64,000 nt of DNA from VBCG01 sp044226535 (lineage in GTDB: Bacteria; Pseudomonadota; Gammaproteobacteria; Burkholderiales; Casimicrobiaceae). Under the pieces are notes generated by a model. The model worked only from the letters and a program-made list of their open reading frames with translations. It was not told the DNA's origin and searched no databases. Positions 9,354-16,287 of the stretch are shown here, piece after piece. The stretch lies in NCBI GenBank assembly GCA_044226535.1, contig JBGAGT010000007.1:169170-233169 (forward strand), read 5' to 3'. Position 1 is the first letter of the stretch; every line of letters starts with the position of its first letter. The position numbers were made by a program, and so were the translations under genes.

Positions 9354-10067
9354 CTACGCGGCGGCGAGGCCCTCGGCGAGCTTCGACCACTCGCGGTCGT
9401 CGAGGTGGGGCTCGATGGCGGCGAGCGCGGCCTCGAAGGCGGGCGCCGGGACCACCGCGCGCAGGCGCTTCATCATCGCCAGGCGCTCGGCCGGCGGCAG
9501 CGCCGGAACCATCCATCGCAGGTTGCCCATCATCTGCGCGGGCGGGACCGAGCCGATGATGCGTGCCTCGATGGCGAGGATCTCCTCGTCGGTGAACGCC
9601 TCCCACAGCGCGGCGTTGTTGTCGCGCTCCTCGGCGGCCATGTGCACCAAGTTGTCGGCGACGAAGGCCCCGAGGTCGCGCGACAGCACGGACAGCGCGT
9701 CGGGACGCCGGTCCTGCGTGGCGCTGCGGATCGCCTCGACGTCCGCCGCGAGGCGCGCGAGCGCCTGCACGTGGTCCTCGTGGTCGAGGGCGATGGGCGC
9801 GGTGGCGCCCGGGCGGCGCGCCTCGATGGCGGGATGGACGAGGGTGTTCTCGTGGTGCAGGTGCGTCTCGAACATCGCCACCAGCTCGCGCATGCGGAGC
9901 GTGAGCGCGGAGAGGTCGGCGGGGTCCGCGGGGTCGGCGCGTGCCACTGCCGTCAGCGCTTCGCACATGCAGGCGCGCAGGCCGGCGTGCGGGCGGCGAT
10001 ACAGGTCATGCCGCGCCGGGCGCGCAGCGTGCGCGGCAGGGCGGACGGGAGCTTCGATGTCGATCAT
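9354..10067 (-). CDS. Hemerythrin-domain protein
   Basis: A 237-aa soluble protein with histidine/glutamate clusters of a hemerythrin four-helix bundle: H27, HLHHEN (69-74), DHEDH (95-99) and HMAAEE (142-147). These are suitable for a di-iron site that binds O2 or NO or senses redox state. A second half (from about residue 150) lacks such clusters. It lies 49 bp downstream of a cytochrome c gene on the same strand and is probably co-transcribed, suggesting a role in respiration or oxidative/nitrosative stress. The metal ligands are assigned by pattern only. Confidence 0.8.
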   Translation of the reverse strand: MIDIEAPVRPAAHAARPARHDLYRRPHAGLRACMCEALTAVARADPADPADLSALTLRMRELVAMFETHLHHENTLVHPAIEARRPGATAPIALDHEDHVQALARLAADVEAIRSATQDRRPDALSVLSRDLGAFVADNLVHMAAEERDNNAALWEAFTDEEILAIEARIIGSVPPAQMMGNLRWMVPALPPAERLAMMKRLRAVVPAPAFEAALAAIEPHLDDREWSKLAEGLAAA

Positions 10068-10116
10068 GGCTCGGGGGCGATGGGGGATGGTTGGCGAAGG
10101 AGCCGCGGGGCTGCGA

Positions 10117-10632
10117 TCAGGGCTTCTTCGGCGGAGGCAGGTTCTTCACGTCGACGTCCATGTACGGCGCGTCGCTGGTGGCGCCCGGCGGCAGGTAGGC
10201 CGGCATGGGCTGGCCGGCGGGGCCGAGCGAGCGGATGTAGCGGTACATGGCGCGCAGGTCGTCGTCGGACATGTCGCGCAGGGCGAACCAGGGCATCGGC
10301 GGGCGGCGCTCCGTGCGCGCATAGACGAGCCACTGGTCTTCGCCGACCGTCTGCACCGCGAGCCGGAGGTTCGCGGCGTAGGTCGTGCCCCAGGGGCCAC
10401 GCCAGCCGACCGGAACGCCGGTGAGCCATTCGCGCTCGGGGACCGTGCCCCCCGATTGCGGGTATCCGGGGGTGTGGCAATCGTTGCAGCCGCCGATGCG
10501 GACCACGTAGCGCCCGCGCGCCAGCGTGGCGTCGTCGGCGGCGTGGGCGAGGCCGGCGAACAGTGCGCCGAGGAGGAGGCTGGCGATGGCAAGGGTGGCG
10601 AGCGGGCGCGCGGGGAGCGGACGAAGGTTCAT
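10117..10632 (-). CDS. Periplasmic c-type cytochrome
   Basis: A 171-aa monoheme cytochrome c. A signal peptide covers residues 1-31 (ending GLAHA-ADD). The heme site is C49-N-D-C52-H53, and a likely methionine ligand lies in the MPWF/MSDDDL segment (residues 113-121). The end of the protein is proline- and lysine-rich. It resembles the diheme/monoheme cytochromes that feed electrons to alcohol or aldehyde dehydrogenases or terminal oxidases, but no such enzyme is adjacent. It is followed by the hemerythrin-domain gene in the same direction. Confidence 0.85.
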   Translation of the reverse strand: MNLRPLPARPLATLAIASLLLGALFAGLAHAADDATLARGRYVVRIGGCNDCHTPGYPQSGGTVPEREWLTGVPVGWRGPWGTTYAANLRLAVQTVGEDQWLVYARTERRPPMPWFALRDMSDDDLRAMYRYIRSLGPAGQPMPAYLPPGATSDAPYMDVDVKNLPPPKKP

Positions 10633-10884
10633 GGTGACGGTCGGGTCGGAGGTTCGACGGTTGGATGGTTCCCGCGGCTGCGGCGGATTCGGCGGCCAGC
10701 GGTGCATCGCGGCTGCTACGGCCGGATTGCGGGGCCGGGTCAGCGAGGCCGCGTAGTGTGCGCAATCATGCGCCGCCGCGCCGCGGTGGCGCGACGACTC
10801 GCCACAGCCGCCGACGAACGGCGACACGTGCCGATGAATCGGGCTTGCCGTCCGGCTTCGGCCGGGGTGGACCGCGCGGCCTCG

Positions 10885-10890
10885 TATAAT
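10885..10890 (+). promoter_or_regulatory. Putative -10 box (TATAAT) for the Ldh_2-family gene
   Basis: A perfect TATAAT lies in a very GC-rich stretch 75 bp before the ATG at 10965. No good -35 hexamer is seen 16-18 bp upstream. The rest of the 332-bp divergent gap (10633-10964) shows no gene or repeat. Confidence 0.45.
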
Positions 10891-10964
10891 CGCCGCGCAG
10901 CGACCGCGGGCCGCGTCAGGCGTGCCAGGCGAGCGCATCCCGCCCCGGCAATCCTTCACCCGCC

Positions 10965-12014
10965 ATGCCCACCTTCCAGTCCCAGAAGCTCATCGCGGCG
11001 GTCGCCGCCATCGTCGAAGCCGCCGGCAGCCGCGAGGCCGAGGCGCGTACCGTCGCCACGCGACTCGTCGAGTCCAACCTCGTCGGGCACGATTCGCATG
11101 GCGTGCTGCGCGTCGCCAAATACCTCGAATGGGTGCGCCTGGGCTGGCTCAAGCCCAACGCGACGCCCACCGTCGTGTTCGACAGCCCGGCGCTCGCCAT
11201 CGTCGACGGCCAGCTTGGCTACGGCCAGGTCGTGGGCGAGTACGCGACGCGGCTCGGCATCGCCAAGGCCGCGAAATCGGGCATCGCCATGGTCGGGCTG
11301 CGCGACAGCGGCCACCTCGGGCGCCTCGGCGACTGGGCGGAAATGGCGGCCGACGCGGGGCAGGTGTCGCTGCATTTCCTCAACACCTCGGGGGCGACGC
11401 GCGTCGCGCCCTATGGCGGCAGCGACCGGCGCCTGTCGACCAACCCGCTGGCGGTGGGCATCCCGCTTCCCGGCGGCGCGCACACCATCCTCGACATCAC
11501 GACGTCGGTGGTGGCCGAGGGCAAGCTGATGGTCGCCAAGAACAAGGGCGAGCAGGTGCCGCCCGGCTGGATCGTCGACAAGCACGGCAAGCCGACCACC
11601 GATCCCAAGGACTTCTACGACGGCGGATCGCTGCTCACCATCGGCGCGCACAAGGGCTCGGGCCTGTCGATGATCACCGACCTCCTCGCCGGCGCGGTGA
11701 CCACGGGCCGCAGCTCCGATCCCGGCGACGAGGTGCTGCGCAACAACATGCTGTCGATCTTCATCGATCCCGCGGTGTACGCGGGCGACGGCAGCGTGCT
11801 GGCCGAGGCGAAGCGCTTCGTCGACTACGTCAAGGCCTCGCCGCCCGCCGACCCCAGGATGCCCGTGCTCGCCCCCGGCGAGATCGAGCGGCGCACGCGC
11901 GCGGCGCGCCTCGCCGCGGGCATCGTGCTCGACGACACGAGCTATGCCGACCTCGTCGGCGCGGCGGCCTCCGTGGGCATCGACGCGAAGCGGCTCGGCG
12001 CGCTGCTCGGCTGA
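10965..12014 (+). CDS. Malate/lactate/ureidoglycolate dehydrogenase family (Ldh_2) oxidoreductase
   Basis: A 349-aa NAD(P)-dependent oxidoreductase of the Ldh_2 family (YbiC/HcxB-like), which reduces or oxidises 2-keto/2-hydroxy acids. Family marks are the N-terminal SNLVGHDSHGVLR (catalytic HDSHG near residues 45-49), the DSGHLGRLGDW loop and STNPLAVGIP. The length is typical. It neighbours kdgD and a FadR-type regulator, so it may act on a hydroxy acid from uronate metabolism, though this is only positional. The ATG at 10965 is the only good start, and there is no clear ribosome site. Confidence 0.85.
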   Translation: MPTFQSQKLIAAVAAIVEAAGSREAEARTVATRLVESNLVGHDSHGVLRVAKYLEWVRLGWLKPNATPTVVFDSPALAIVDGQLGYGQVVGEYATRLGIAKAAKSGIAMVGLRDSGHLGRLGDWAEMAADAGQVSLHFLNTSGATRVAPYGGSDRRLSTNPLAVGIPLPGGAHTILDITTSVVAEGKLMVAKNKGEQVPPGWIVDKHGKPTTDPKDFYDGGSLLTIGAHKGSGLSMITDLLAGAVTTGRSSDPGDEVLRNNMLSIFIDPAVYAGDGSVLAEAKRFVDYVKASPPADPRMPVLAPGEIERRTRAARLAAGIVLDDTSYADLVGAAASVGIDAKRLGALLG

Positions 12015-12018
12015 CGAC

Positions 12019-12045
12019 CGTCATCCCCGCGAAAGCGGGGACCCA
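12019..12045. repeat. dRS3-like palindrome
   Basis: A single copy of the dispersed hairpin (CGTCATCCCCGCG / GCGGGGACCCA), 4 bp after the stop of the Ldh_2-family gene. It may serve as a transcript-end structure. Confidence 0.75.
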
Positions 12046-12082
12046 GCCTTGCGCGCGCGGTAGGGCACTACCTGCGCAATCG

Positions 12083-12290
12083 CGTCATCCCCGCGAAAGC
12101 GGGGACGCCTGGCGCAGATCGGCAAGGCGTGCGACGGCCGTCGGGGGATCGGGCTTGAGCCAGGTTCATCGCGAAAACCGATTCCCCGGTGGCCGTCGCA
12201 CGCTTCGCCGATGGAGGCGACGGCGCATGTTTGCGCGGGACTCGCAATACCACCACCAAAGGCTGGGTCCCCGCTTTCGCGGGGATGACG
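12083..12290. mobile_element. MITE-like nested hairpin element, copy A
   Basis: A 208-bp non-coding element bounded by inverted dRS3-like ends (CGTCATCCCCGCG at 12083 and its complement ending at 12290). Inside are perfect 13-bp arms GCGTGCGACGGCC (12127-12139) and GGCCGTCGCACGC (12191-12203), then further inner arms GGGGGATCGG / CCGATTCCCC, making one long hairpin. A second copy begins at 63854 and runs off the window. There is no coding capacity, so if mobile it must move in trans. It fills most of the gap between the convergent Ldh_2 and kdgD genes. Confidence 0.7.
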
Positions 12291-12305
12291 TTGGGGGATG
12301 ACGGA

Positions 12306-13226
12306 TTACTGCGGACCTAGAGAGGCGATCAGTGCGGCCAATGCCTCGCGCTCGTCGCGATCGAGGTCGGTGAGCGGCGCGCGGGTGTGCCCCCCGCCGT
12401 GCCCGACGATGTCCGCGCCCGCCTTGACGATGCTGACCGCGTAGCCCGGCTTGCGGTTGCGGATGTCGAGGTAGGGCATGAAGAAGCCGCGCAGCAGGCG
12501 GTCCATGGTCGCGCGATCGTCGTCCTGCACCGCGCGATGGAACTCGAGCGCGGTGCGGGGAATGAAGTTGAAGACCGCCGACGAGTAGGTGGGTACGCCC
12601 ATCGCGCGGTAGGCCGCGGCGTACACCTCCGCCGTCGGCAGTCCGCCGAGGTAGGCGAGGCGGTCGCCCAGCGCCGCGCGGATGGCCACCATCGCCTCGA
12701 TGTCGCCCACGCCGTCCTTGAAGCCGACGAGGTTGGGGCAGGCGTCGGCGAGGCGCGCCAGCGTGCCGGGCGCGAGCCGCATGTTGGCGCGGTTGTAGAC
12801 GATCACGCCGAGCCGCGTGGCCCCGCACACCGCCTTCACGTGGGCGAAGAGCCCTTCCTGCCCCGCCTCGGTGAGGTAGTGGGGCAGCAACAGCAGGCCG
12901 TCGGCACCGCGGCGCTCGGCTTCGCGCGCGTAGGCGACCGCGGTCGACGTCCCGTAGCCGGCGCCGGCGATGATGGGCGTGTGGCCGCGGCAGGCGTCGA
13001 CGGCCGCGCCCACCACCGCGGAGCATTCGGCTGCGTCGAGCGAGAAGAACTCCCCCGTGCCCCCAGCGGCGAACAGTGCCTTCGCGCCGTAGGGCTTCAG
13101 CCATTCGAGGCGCGCGCGGTAGCCGCGCTCGTCGAAGGCGTCACGAGCATCGAAGTCGGTGACAGGAAACGACAGGAGGCCGCTCGGGATGACGGCCTTG
13201 AGTTCCTGGGGGCTCAGCGCGGGCAT
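12306..13226 (-). CDS. kdgD: 5-dehydro-4-deoxyglucarate dehydratase
   Basis: A decarboxylating dehydratase of the DHDPS/NAL fold (306 aa) that turns 5-dehydro-4-deoxy-D-glucarate into 2-oxoglutarate semialdehyde, CO2 and water. Visible signatures are the GGTGEF substrate loop (residues 55-60), catalytic Y144 in VYNRAN and Schiff-base K170 in GFKDGVGD; the VYNRxN and GFKDGxGD pair is characteristic of KdgD within the family. It lies downstream of the FadR-type regulator gene on the same strand, with an operator-like site in the 91-bp gap. With the divergent uronate dehydrogenase it gives an oxidative uronate pathway. Confidence 0.9.
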   Translation of the reverse strand: MPALSPQELKAVIPSGLLSFPVTDFDARDAFDERGYRARLEWLKPYGAKALFAAGGTGEFFSLDAAECSAVVGAAVDACRGHTPIIAGAGYGTSTAVAYAREAERRGADGLLLLPHYLTEAGQEGLFAHVKAVCGATRLGVIVYNRANMRLAPGTLARLADACPNLVGFKDGVGDIEAMVAIRAALGDRLAYLGGLPTAEVYAAAYRAMGVPTYSSAVFNFIPRTALEFHRAVQDDDRATMDRLLRGFFMPYLDIRNRKPGYAVSIVKAGADIVGHGGGHTRAPLTDLDRDEREALAALIASLGPQ

Positions 13227-13301
13227 GGGCGTCGGAAATTTCGGGTCGGGCACGCCCCGTGCCCGCCCGGCGTCGCCGGGCCGCGTCAGGGCGGCGGTTT
13301 T

Positions 13302-13322
13302 TGCAACTTGTACGACATCATA
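13302..13322 (-). promoter_or_regulatory. Putative FadR-type operator and -10 box for kdgD
   Basis: On the minus strand, TATGAT (13322-13317) is followed directly by TGTCGTACAAGTTGCA (13317-13302). This 16-mer matches a site in front of the uronate dehydrogenase gene at 14304-14319 in 15 of 16 bases. It lies between the regulator stop and the kdgD start, and its core fits the yGT-N3-AC pattern of FadR-subfamily GntR regulators. Confidence 0.6.
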
Positions 13323-14094
13323 CAACAGGCGGGGCGGCGTGCTCGCCCTCGAACGCGCGCCGCAGCCGCTCGCGGCTGTTGGAGAGGTGCAGGCGCATCG
13401 CCGCACGCGCCGCGTCGGCGTCGCGCCGCGCGATGGCCTGGTAGATGTCGCCGTGCTCCTGCTGCAGCCGCTTGAGGTACGCCAGCCTGCCGCGGCGGTC
13501 GTCGCGGAAGAGGTCGAGGCGTTGCCTTGGCAGCATGCGCGGCGACACTTCCACCAGCAGGTTGCTGAAATAGGCATTGCCGGTCGCGCTGGCGACGGCG
13601 ACGTGGAAGGCCACGTCGGCCGCCGAATGGCCGGCGGGGCTGCGCATGCGCGAGGCCATGTCGTCGAGGGCGACGGCGATGGCGCGCAGCTGCGCGTCGC
13701 TGCGGCGCTGCGCCGCCAGCGAGGCCGCCTCCGACTCCAGCGCCACGCGGATGTCCATCACCTGCAGCACGTCGCGCAGCGTGTTGATCTCGGCGGGATC
13801 GATGGTGAAGCGGAACGCCGCCGGCGCCGAGAGCACGAAGGCCCCGCGCCCCTGGTGGGTGGCGACGCGCCCGGAGGCGCGCAGGCTCGACGTGGCCTCG
13901 CGCACGACCGTGCGCGACACGCCGTAGCGCTCCATCAGCTCGCGCTCGGGCGGCAGCCGCGCGCCCGGCGCGAGCTCGCCCGAGTCGATGCGCGCGGCGA
14001 GGTCGCGCACCACCTGCGCGGACAGGCTGTCGCGCGGCGGGCGGCGGCGCGGCGCGCGTCGCGCGGGCGTGGAGGTGGGCGGGTCGGCGGGCAT
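13318..14094 (-). CDS. GntR/FadR-family transcriptional regulator, probable uronate regulator
   Basis: A 258-aa regulator. Residues 21-88 form a GntR winged helix (DSLSAQVVRDL...ARLPPERELMERYGVSRTVVREA), and the C-terminal half is an all-helical FCD ligand domain (residues about 105-240) with metal-site-like D..H (DVAFH) and later histidines. It is transcribed towards kdgD and is divergent from uronate dehydrogenase. Two near-identical operator-like sites flank it, so it probably represses both units in the absence of an aldarate or uronate ligand. The ATG at 14094 is preferred; the frame is open upstream, but that part is made of palindromic repeats. Confidence 0.85.
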   Translation of the reverse strand: MPADPPTSTPARRAPRRRPPRDSLSAQVVRDLAARIDSGELAPGARLPPERELMERYGVSRTVVREATSSLRASGRVATHQGRGAFVLSAPAAFRFTIDPAEINTLRDVLQVMDIRVALESEAASLAAQRRSDAQLRAIAVALDDMASRMRSPAGHSAADVAFHVAVASATGNAYFSNLLVEVSPRMLPRQRLDLFRDDRRGRLAYLKRLQQEHGDIYQAIARRDADAARAAMRLHLSNSRERLRRAFEGEHAAPPVV

Positions 14095-14133
14095 CGTGCG
14101 TGCGTCGGTGGACGGCTCCGTCTCGCGTTGATA

Positions 14134-14235
14134 CGTCATCCCCGCGCAAGCGGGGACCCATGGGTTCGTCGTCTCCGCGCGCCGGTTCGTCATCCCCGCG
14201 CGTCGGTTCGTCATCCCCGCGCAAGCGGGGACCCA
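14134..14235. repeat. Cluster of dRS3-like palindromes
   Basis: Two full hairpins (CGTCATCCCCGCGCAAGC...) flank partial copies joined by GGTTCGTC linkers. The cluster lies in the divergent gap upstream of the FadR-type regulator and leaves about 50 bp for the uronate dehydrogenase promoter. Confidence 0.75.
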
Positions 14236-14282
14236 TCAGCGCGGCCGGCGCGCAGCGGTTGCATCGCCGGCCGGAACGTCGC

Positions 14283-14319
14283 TATGATACGCGCCGGCCA
14301 ACTTGTCGTACCAGTTGCA
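14283..14319 (+). promoter_or_regulatory. Putative promoter and FadR-type operator of uronate dehydrogenase
   Basis: TATGAT (14283-14288) resembles a -10 box; a weak -35 (TTGCAT, 14259-14264) lies 18 bp upstream. AACTTGTCGTACCAGTT (14300-14316) is a near-palindrome centred just past the expected transcript start. It matches the E. coli FadR operator type AACTGGTCCGACCAGTT in 14 of 17 positions as I recall that sequence. The same core recurs before kdgD. Binding here would block transcription. Confidence 0.6.
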
Positions 14320-15150
14320 GTGCAGCAAACATCCACATCCCCCGCCAAGCCATTCCGCCGCCTCTTGCTCACCGGTGCCGCCGGCGGGCTCGGCCGCGTG
14401 CTGCGCGCGCCCCTGCGCCAGTGGACGACGACGCTGCGGCTGTCCGACCGCGTCGATCCCGGTGCCGCGGGGGAAGGCGAGGAAGTGGTGCTCGCCGATC
14501 TCGCCGACAAGGCGGCCGTGCACGCGCTCTTGCGCGACGTCGACGCGGTGCTGCATTTCGGCGGCATCTCGCTCGAGTCGCCCTTCGAGGACATGGTGGG
14601 CCCGAACATCCTCGGCCTCAACAACCTCTACGAGGCCGCGCAGGACCATGGCGTGCGCCGCGTGGTGTACGCGAGCTCGAGCCACGTCGTGGGCTTCTAC
14701 CGGCAGACCGAGGTCGTGGGCACCGAGGTGCCGCTGCGTCCCGATTGCCTGTACGCCGTGACCAAGTGCTTCGGCGAGGCGCTGTCGCGCTACTACTTCG
14801 ACCGCTTCGGGCTCGAGACCGTGTGCCTGCGCATCGGCTCGTCCTTCGCCGAGCCGAAGAACCCGCGCATGCTGGTGAGCCTCCTCACCTACGACGACCT
14901 GGTCGAGCTCGTGCGCTGTGCGCTGTTCACGCCGCGCGTCGACCATTCGATCGTCTACGGCGTGTCCGACAACGACGTGAAGTGGTGGGACAACGCACGC
15001 GCCGCGCACCTGGGCTTCCACCCGAAGGACAGCTCGCGCGGCTTCGCCGACCGCTTCCCGCCCGATCCGCTGTCCGCCAGCGACGACCCGACGCGCGTAT
15101 TCCAGGGCGGGCCCTGGGTGACCTCGGGCCCCGTGCGCCGCCCTTCTTGA
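14320..15150 (+). CDS. udh: Uronate dehydrogenase (NAD-dependent epimerase/dehydratase family)
   Basis: A 276-aa short-chain dehydrogenase that oxidises D-galacturonate or D-glucuronate to the aldarolactone with NAD. It matches known Udh proteins throughout: LLTGAAGGLGRVLR nucleotide loop (16-29), HFGGIS, the catalytic Y145/K149 pair in LYAVTK followed by CFGEALSRYYFD, VCLRIGS, WWDN and a C-terminal FQGG. The start is uncertain. GTG 14320 is used because an upstream in-frame ATG (14284) overlaps the likely -10 box; no strong ribosome site is seen. A TRAP transporter operon follows in the same direction after 102 bp. Confidence 0.88.
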   Translation: MQQTSTSPAKPFRRLLLTGAAGGLGRVLRAPLRQWTTTLRLSDRVDPGAAGEGEEVVLADLADKAAVHALLRDVDAVLHFGGISLESPFEDMVGPNILGLNNLYEAAQDHGVRRVVYASSSHVVGFYRQTEVVGTEVPLRPDCLYAVTKCFGEALSRYYFDRFGLETVCLRIGSSFAEPKNPRMLVSLLTYDDLVELVRCALFTPRVDHSIVYGVSDNDVKWWDNARAAHLGFHPKDSSRGFADRFPPDPLSASDDPTRVFQGGPWVTSGPVRRPS

Positions 15151-15241
15151 CCGCCGCCCCATGACCGCGCTTGCCTACATGCATCACCCCGAATCCGCGA
15201 CACAAGCGGAACACGCCCGTTAGAGGGCATCACCAACGCCC

Positions 15242-15248
15242 AAGGAGG
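15242..15248 (+). promoter_or_regulatory. Strong ribosome-binding site of dctP
   Basis: AAGGAGG lies 4 nt before the ATG at 15253 and fixes that start. It is the best Shine-Dalgarno match in this region. Confidence 0.8.
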
Positions 15249-15252
15249 TCCC

Positions 15253-16275
15253 ATGTACCAGCACCAACCCTCGAAGCGCGCGCTGCTCAAGACCGGCGTC
15301 GCGCTCGCAGGCCTCGCTGCCGCAGGACGCCATGCCTTCGCGCAAGGCTCGGCCGTCACGTTGCGCATGTCGTCGACGCTGCCCGCCGACCCCGTGAACT
15401 CGGCGCACTTCGTCTGGTACCAGCGCTTCGCCTCGAACCTCAAGACGGCGGTCGGCGACAAGATCGTCGTCAACTACTTCCCCAGCGACCAGCTCGGCAA
15501 GGAAGCCGACGTGGTGCAGCAGGTGCGCCTCGGCAGCGTCGACATGATGATCTCGGGCTCGTCGATCTGGGCCACGCTGATGCCCGAGATGGGCGTGCTC
15601 GACATGGGCTATCTCTTCCAGTCGAACGACCATTGCGGCAAGGCGCTCGATGCCAAGGCCGGCAAGATCCTCACCGACATGCTCGCCGAGCGCACCAACG
15701 TGCTGGGCATCGGCTGGGGCTACAGCCTCGGTGCGCGCAACGTGTGGACCAAGAACCCGGTCAAGACGGTGCAGGACCTGCACAACGTGAAGCTGCGCGT
15801 GCTGCCCAACCCGACCTTCGTCGCGACGCTGAAGCTGATGGGCGCCGTGCCGACGCCGCTGCCCTTCGGCGAGATCTACACCTCGCTGCAGACCGGGGTG
15901 GTCGACGGCTTCGAGCACGACGCACCCACCGCACTGGCGGGCAAGTTCTACGAAGTCGCCAAGAACTGCGCGCTGACCCAGCACATCTACAACCCGCAAC
16001 TGCCGGTGATCAGCAAGCGCTCGTTCGAGCGCATCCCCGCCGACCTGCGCAAGGCCTTCCTCGACGCTGCCGCCGAGGCAACGGCCTACCAGCGTGGCAA
16101 GGCCCAGGAAGCCGAGGACAACGCCTTCGCCAAGCTCAAGGCGGGCGGCCTCACCGTGCACACGGCGGACCGCGCGGCCTTCCAGAAGATGGTGCAACCG
16201 CTGTGGGGCGAGTTCACCGCCAAGTATCCGTCGACGGTGCCCATCGTCCAGGCGATCAACGCCACGCGTAGCTAG
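15253..16275 (+). CDS. dctP: TRAP transporter substrate-binding protein, DctP family
   Basis: A 340-aa periplasmic solute receptor. A twin-arginine-free signal peptide (residues 1-30, ending HAFA-QGS) precedes a DctP-type domain with FPSDQLGKEADVVQQVRLGSVDMM and the carboxylate-binding region around R176 in LHNVKLRVLPNP, where DctP proteins use a conserved arginine. It is followed after 12 bp by a fused DctQM gene. The position next to uronate dehydrogenase and KdgD points to a uronate or aldarate as the ligand. Confidence 0.9.
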   Translation: MYQHQPSKRALLKTGVALAGLAAAGRHAFAQGSAVTLRMSSTLPADPVNSAHFVWYQRFASNLKTAVGDKIVVNYFPSDQLGKEADVVQQVRLGSVDMMISGSSIWATLMPEMGVLDMGYLFQSNDHCGKALDAKAGKILTDMLAERTNVLGIGWGYSLGARNVWTKNPVKTVQDLHNVKLRVLPNPTFVATLKLMGAVPTPLPFGEIYTSLQTGVVDGFEHDAPTALAGKFYEVAKNCALTQHIYNPQLPVISKRSFERIPADLRKAFLDAAAEATAYQRGKAQEAEDNAFAKLKAGGLTVHTADRAAFQKMVQPLWGEFTAKYPSTVPIVQAINATRS

Positions 16276-16287
16276 GGCCGGCGCGCC

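Noticed and set aside
14284..14286. ATG as start of uronate dehydrogenase
   Set aside because: It overlaps the TATGAT promoter-like box and would place the operator inside the gene; known Udh proteins start close to the LLLTGAAGG segment. It cannot be fully excluded.
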